A stretch of 26,721 bases of DNA from contig JAGLYR010000126.1 of assembly GCA_023132135.1 (NCBI GenBank), positions 1-26,721 on the forward strand, given 5' to 3'. This stretch comes from Candidatus Eiseniibacteriota bacterium. GTDB lineage: Bacteria; Arandabacterota; Arandabacteria; JAGLYR01. This document shows positions 23,538 through 26,721 of the stretch, piece by piece (the first letter of the stretch is position 1; every line of letters starts with the position of its first letter). The position numbers and the translations under genes were made by a program. The notes under the pieces were generated by a model. The model searched no databases. It was not told where the DNA came from and saw only the letters and a list, made by a program, of their open reading frames with translations.

Positions 23538-25217
23538 ATGCTGCGTGAAATTGCTGTCAGGGACTTCGCTCTGGTCGATGATCTCCGGTTGGCCTTAGGC
23601 GCTGGTCTGAACGTGCTCACCGGGGAGACGGGTGCGGGCAAGTCCATTCTGGTCGACGCCATCGCGTTGGCTGTGGGGGAGCGCGCGTCTTCGGACTCGG
23701 TTCGAACAGGGCGGGAACGGACCGTGGTGGAGGCGGTGTTCGACGTGGGGTCTCTGGTCGGCGTTGATGCTCTGCTCGCTGAGATGGGCGTGGAGGGAAC
23801 CGGGGAGTTGGTTGTCCGGCGCGAGATTGCCCGGACTGGTCCGAACCGTTGCTTCATGAATGGAACGGCCAGTACCTTGGCAATGCTCAAGCGTGCGGGG
23901 GATCGGATCGTGGATATCCACGGGCAGCACGAACACCAGCTGCTTCTGCATCCGGAACGGCACGTCGACTTCCTGGATTCGTACCTGGGACTCTTGGGCA
24001 AGAGAGATGCCTACCGGGATGCTTTGCGCGAGTGGCGGCAGAGGCGGGAGGAACTGGCCCGGATGAGGGCCGGCCTGGCTTCGTCCGAGGAAAGGATCGA
24101 TTACCTGCGCTACGCGTGCCAGGAGTTGGACAGGGCGGGGCTTACTCCGGGCGAAGACGAGAACCTGGAAGCGGAAAGGCGTGTGCTCGCCAACTCGGAA
24201 AAGCTCGTGCTTGCGGCGTCGGGCGCTGCGGAGGCTTTGTCCGAGGGAGATACTACCGCGCTGGATCTGCTGAGCCGCGCCCGGAGATCGCTCGAGGAAG
24301 CCGGCCGCGTTGATCCGCAACTGCGAGTTCTGGCGGAGGAACTGGACACAGCCATCGCGCATGCGGAGGATGTGGCGCGGTCCCTGGGGACGTATGGCGA
24401 CGGAATCGAGCACGGGCCGGAGAGGCTGGAGGAGATCAACAACCGGCTTTCGCTACTGGAGAGGCTCAAGAGGCGATACAGGACCACGCTTGATGAGGTA
24501 ATCAGCCGTCACGGGGAAATGAAAGCGGAGCTCGGCTCCCTGGAGAATTCGGAAAGCACACTCGGCGATTTGGAAGAGAAGCTCAGGAGCGCGCAGTCGC
24601 AGGTGGTGAAACGGGGCCGGGATCTGATGGGCCGGCGGCAGCGGGGGACATCGAGGCTCAGCACCGAGGTAGTCGCGGTTCTGAAGGAACTGGAGATGCA
24701 GGATGCCCGGTTTGAGGTCCGGATGGACGTCGGTGAATCCGACCGGGAGGAGGATCTCATGGCCCGGGCGGACGAGAATGGGCTGGAGAGAATAGAGTTC
24801 CTGATCTCATCCAATGTGGGGGAACCGCCCAAGCCGCTGGCCAGGATTGCCTCCGGCGGTGAGATGAGTCGAATCATGCTGGCTCTGAAGACTGCACTGG
24901 TCGAGTCCGATCCGGTGGGAACCCTGATCTTCGATGAGATTGATATTGGGATTGGCGGTCAGGCGGCCCGGACGCTGGGAGAGAAACTCAAGGAACTGGG
25001 TCGCGCGCGCCAGGTCCTGTGCGTGACACACCTGCCACAGATTGCGGGTATGGCGGACCGCCATTATGTGGCGGAGAAGAGGAACAGGCTAGGTCGCACC
25101 TGGACGGAAGTCCGGTTGCTGGAGGACGAAGAGCGCGTGGAGGAAGTGGCTCGGATGATAGCGGGGAAACGGCCGACGCCGACCGCGATTGAACATGCGC
25201 GGGAACTCATCATGTAG
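23538..25217 (+). CDS. recN: DNA repair protein RecN
   Basis: RecN is an SMC-like ATPase that holds broken DNA ends during recombination. The 559-aa product has the N-terminal LREIAVRDFALVDDL and Walker A GETGAGKS at 29-36. The DIHGQHEHQLLLHPERHVDF block is followed by a central coiled coil (about 150-370). The C-terminal ATPase half carries the ABC signature ASGGEMSRIMLALK, Walker B TLIFDEIDIGIGG and CVTHLPQIAGMADRHY. Length and domain order are normal. The leader is filled by a repeat, and I see no LexA-type box there. pgsA follows after 33 nt. Confidence 0.96.
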   Translation: MLREIAVRDFALVDDLRLALGAGLNVLTGETGAGKSILVDAIALAVGERASSDSVRTGRERTVVEAVFDVGSLVGVDALLAEMGVEGTGELVVRREIARTGPNRCFMNGTASTLAMLKRAGDRIVDIHGQHEHQLLLHPERHVDFLDSYLGLLGKRDAYRDALREWRQRREELARMRAGLASSEERIDYLRYACQELDRAGLTPGEDENLEAERRVLANSEKLVLAASGAAEALSEGDTTALDLLSRARRSLEEAGRVDPQLRVLAEELDTAIAHAEDVARSLGTYGDGIEHGPERLEEINNRLSLLERLKRRYRTTLDEVISRHGEMKAELGSLENSESTLGDLEEKLRSAQSQVVKRGRDLMGRRQRGTSRLSTEVVAVLKELEMQDARFEVRMDVGESDREEDLMARADENGLERIEFLISSNVGEPPKPLARIASGGEMSRIMLALKTALVESDPVGTLIFDEIDIGIGGQAARTLGEKLKELGRARQVLCVTHLPQIAGMADRHYVAEKRNRLGRTWTEVRLLEDEERVEEVARMIAGKRPTPTAIEHARELIM

Positions 25218-25250
25218 CGTGGCTGATGGGCGAACGCCTGGAGAGACTGA

Positions 25251-25775
25251 TTGCACCGCCTGCCGAACGCGATTTCGATATTTCGAAGCTTGCTCGCGAT
25301 CCCCATCGTGTTCTATACTGTCTCGGTCCCTGAAGGGATACCTGTCGTGGCTCTGGGTATTCTGGCTCTGGCTTGGGTCACAGATGGCCTGGACGGCTGG
25401 TTGGCCCGGAGGCTGGACGTGGAGTCGGAGCTGGGGCGTGTACTGGACCCCGTGGCGGACAAGGTGGTGATTGCCGCGATGGCCGGGGCTCTGTGGGCAA
25501 CGGGGAGGGTGCCGACGTGGTTGCTTGCGGTGATCGTCGGCCGGGATGCCGGTATCCTGGTGTTGGGTGTCGCAATGCAAAGGCGGATGGGTTCTGTCCC
25601 TCGCGCCAACCGGCTTGGGAAGGCGACCCTGGTGGTTCTTGTCGTTACCCTGGGCGCGTACATGCTGGAGCTCCAGCAAGTCTCGGCTGTTCTGAAATGG
25701 ATTGCGGTGGTGGCGGTCGCCGGCTCGGCTGTCAGCTACGGATACCGGTTTAGACAACACTCGGTGCGCCCATAG
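25251..25775 (+). CDS. pgsA: CDP-alcohol phosphatidyltransferase, PgsA-like
   Basis: This membrane enzyme family joins an alcohol to the phosphatidyl group of CDP-diacylglycerol; the size and context suggest phosphatidylglycerophosphate synthase. The 174-aa product begins LPNAISIFRSLLAIPIVFY and has the full catalytic motif D45-x2-D48-G49-x2-A52-R53-x8-G62-x3-D66-x3-D70. Several hydrophobic helices follow. TTG 25251 is the start: a stop codon in frame lies directly before it, and GGAGAG (25241-25246) is close upstream. The last 10 nt, including the stop TAG (25773-25775), lie inside the tRNA-Arg gene. Phosphatidylserine synthase or a related enzyme is less likely but not excluded. Confidence 0.9.
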   Translation: MHRLPNAISIFRSLLAIPIVFYTVSVPEGIPVVALGILALAWVTDGLDGWLARRLDVESELGRVLDPVADKVVIAAMAGALWATGRVPTWLLAVIVGRDAGILVLGVAMQRRMGSVPRANRLGKATLVVLVVTLGAYMLELQQVSAVLKWIAVVAVAGSAVSYGYRFRQHSVRP

Positions 25776-25842
25776 CTCAGTTGGATAGAGCGTCTGCCTC
25801 CGGAGCAGAAGGTCGCAGGTTCGAATCCTGTTGGGCGTACCA
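25766..25842 (+). tRNA. tRNA-Arg (CCG)
   Basis: A complete 77-nt cloverleaf with encoded CCA (25840-25842). The acceptor GCGCCCA pairs with TGGGCGT (G-U at 1:72). The D arm is GCTC/GAGC, the anticodon stem TCTGC/GCAGA with loop CTCCGGA, and the T arm GCAGG, TTCGAAT, CCTGT. The anticodon CCG is at 25800-25802, with U33 and G37 as normal. The first 10 nt overlap the pgsA 3' end, so the two cannot both be whole on one processed transcript. Confidence 0.95.
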
Positions 25843-25894
25843 GCGAGCGCACGCGTTTGGCGGGGCTAAGGCCCCGCCATTCTTCTGCGCTCGC
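25843..25894 (+). terminator. Nested terminator hairpin after tRNA-Arg
   Basis: An inner stem of 8 G/C-only pairs, GGCGGGGC and GCCCCGCC with loop TAAG (25859-25878), is followed by ATTCTTCT. It sits within an outer 9-bp stem, GCGAGCGCA (25843-25851) with TGCGCTCGC (25886-25894). It probably ends the long + strand run; the T tract is short, so the strength is uncertain. Confidence 0.7.
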
Positions 25895-25898
25895 CGCG

Positions 25899-25982
25899 AG
25901 GTGAAAGGAGAGAGGAGAAAGGTGAAGAGCCCAAGGCGGTCAGGAACACAGGCGTTCCCTTCACCTCGGTCGCCTTTCACCT
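25899..25982. repeat. Large nested palindrome between convergent genes
   Basis: Three stems nest in order: AGGTGAAAGG (25899-25908) with CCTTTCACCT (25973-25982), AGGTGAAG (25920-25927) with CTTCACCT (25959-25966), and GGAAC (25943-25947) with GTTCC (25954-25958). The left side is a purine tract, the right side its pyrimidine mirror. The outer arm covers the stop codon of the - strand gene, so it may end that transcript. Confidence 0.65.
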
Positions 25983-26174
25983 TTCGCCTGTCGTATCTTC
26001 CGAACTTGCCGCCATCTGCTCGCTTTGCCGCTTCGCCTCGTTCTTGCTGATAATGCTCTCCATCATTTCGCAGAACCGCCGGATGTGGGCCGTGCTGTAA
26101 GCTTCCAGGTCGTCGATTTCGGGTATGTCTGCATCCGAACAGGATGGGAGGCTTTTTTCTGTTGCACTGGGCAT
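25977..26174 (-). CDS. Small acidic protein of unknown function
   Basis: The 65-aa product is not a family I recognise. It reads as a real short protein: an acidic middle (DIPEIDDLEAYSTAHIRRFC), an amphipathic helix EMMESIISKNEAKRQSEQMA and a hydrophilic end. It contains two Cys (near residues 12 and 34) and no membrane segment. On the - strand AGAGGT lies 6 nt before its ATG. It follows the lipoprotein gene by 14 nt on the same strand and is probably co-transcribed with it. It is convergent to the tRNA-Arg/pgsA side. No function is proposed. Confidence 0.55.
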   Translation of the reverse strand: MPSATEKSLPSCSDADIPEIDDLEAYSTAHIRRFCEMMESIISKNEAKRQSEQMAASSEDTTGER

Positions 26175-26188
26175 TGCATACCTCTCAG

Positions 26189-26368
26189 TCAGGGTGTGTG
26201 GATGGGGGGGGTTGATACGCCGCCAAAGGGATCGCTGGTATCGCCGCTTCCGTCCAGGACAGCAGGCGCGGGCGCGATCGGACTACGCACGTCTCCGCGG
26301 CCGCAACCTGCGCTGAGGACAGCGGCAGTGGTCACGAGAATCATGATGGCAATCCGCAAATGGCTCAT
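26189..26368 (-). CDS. Small predicted lipoprotein
   Basis: The 59-aa product begins MSHLRIAIMILVTTAAVLSA followed by GC: a short basic n-region, a hydrophobic core and the lipobox LSAGC with the lipid-bearing Cys at about residue 22. The mature part, about 38 residues, is Gly/Pro/Ser/Asp-rich and ends STPPIHTP, with no domain I know. A strong GGAGG (complement at 26375-26379) lies 6 nt before the ATG. An open frame extends further upstream, but its sequence is unlike a protein and has no ribosome site. It probably forms a two-gene unit with the acidic protein downstream. Lysis or entericidin-like lipoproteins are of similar size, but no specific match is seen. Confidence 0.6.
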   Translation of the reverse strand: MSHLRIAIMILVTTAAVLSAGCGRGDVRSPIAPAPAVLDGSGDTSDPFGGVSTPPIHTP

Positions 26369-26612
26369 CGCGTGCCTCCGGTCCGGCAAGTCCGCCGAAA
26401 CACTCCGAAAGAGCAAGAAATGGGCCTTTGGCAAACGCGGAGCCGCGGAGCTTTCGCATGTGCATACCTTGCCTATTTTGACTGATGTTGGCAAAGGCGC
26501 TGGTTTCTTCACGGAGGTTTTCGGGAGAAACCGGCAGAGAATCTGGCAGGGCCTGCGAATGGTCAGGATTTGAGCACTAGCCTGCATTTCTCACCAGGTT
26601 TCTGCTACGGTA
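26369..26612. other. Leader of the small - strand genes, no gene seen
   Basis: Apart from the ribosome site at 26375-26379, this stretch has no supported gene on either strand. The + frame crossing it (26025-26573) is the shadow of the two small - strand genes. I see no convincing -35/-10 pair reading leftward. TGAGAAATGCAGGCTAG on the - strand (26579-26595) resembles the AGGCTA end of the palindromic repeats elsewhere in the window. Confidence 0.4.
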
Positions 26613-26721
26613 CCGGTCCATGGGCTGCGAGGCGCCTTTTCCCTCGTCGCTTCCTCAACGTAGCCACGGCTACGCTTCCGGGATCGACTCAGTCCAAAGG
26701 CGCCTCTCGCCACATGGCCCG
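26613..26721. repeat. Large palindromic element at window end
   Basis: The arm 26613-26640 is a close reverse complement of 26696-26721, sharing the exact core AGGCGCCTTT/AAAGGCGCCT with a few bulges elsewhere. Between them is a perfect 7-bp hairpin, CGTAGCC-AC-GGCTACG (26659-26674). The outer arm reaches the window edge, so the element may extend further. No coding frame is supported. A REP- or MITE-like element or a structured RNA would both fit. Confidence 0.65.

Noticed and set aside
26025-26573. 182-codon + frame near the right end
   Set aside because: Mirror of the two small - strand genes, which have ribosome sites and a lipobox; the + frame has neither.

Overview
The window is a dense bacterial housekeeping region. 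From about 664 to 25842 every supported gene is on the + strand, with short gaps and many stop/start overlaps. By eye it is G+C-rich (around 60 %). Non-ATG starts are common: GTG for cmk-plsC, ymdB, ispA and nadK; TTG for thrS, pheS and pgsA; probably ATT for infC and CTG for rluB. No gene carries a phylum-diagnostic mark that I can read. The gene content, the acidic tails on ribosomal protein S1 and the palindromic intergenic repeats suit an uncultured Gram-negative-type lineage, perhaps an FCB-group candidate phylum such as Eisenbacteria or Krumholzibacteria. That placement is inference only.

Layout. Positions 1-663 hold no supportable gene, but do hold a composite repeat that recurs at 23344-23519. 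Next comes chromosome segregation, rRNA modification, nucleotide/lipid and isoprenoid synthesis, and translation: scpA-scpB-rluB-(cmk-plsC fusion)-ispH-rpsA. A tRNA-Val(GAC) gene with an unusual anticodon loop follows. Then the translation cluster thrS-infC-rplT-pheS-pheT, in which rpmI (L35) is missing from its usual place. It is followed by a small coiled-coil gene, zapA, a terminator-like hairpin, rny and ymdB. The next block is folD-xseA-xseB-ispA-dxs-nadK, a repeat island, recN and pgsA, whose end overlaps a tRNA-Arg(CCG). A terminator and nested hairpins close the + strand run. Two very small genes (a lipoprotein and an acidic protein) face it on the - strand, and the window ends inside a large palindrome.

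How the genes work together. infC, rplT, thrS, pheST, rpsA, the two tRNAs and rluB serve translation. ispH, ispA and dxs belong to the MEP isoprenoid route. The PlsC half of the fusion and pgsA make phospholipid. scpAB, recN and xseAB act on the chromosome. zapA and perhaps its coiled-coil neighbour act in division. rny and ymdB are a frequent pair.

I found no convincing new defence, CRISPR, phage or biosynthetic system. The most interesting points are small departures in essential genes: the AUU start of infC, the absent rpmI with a possible N-terminal relic, C33 in tRNA-Val, the CUG start of rluB, a shortened PPi-binding loop in IspA, and a perfect-length 48-bp tandem repeat in rpsA. The palindromic repeats placed at nearly every gap are also notable.
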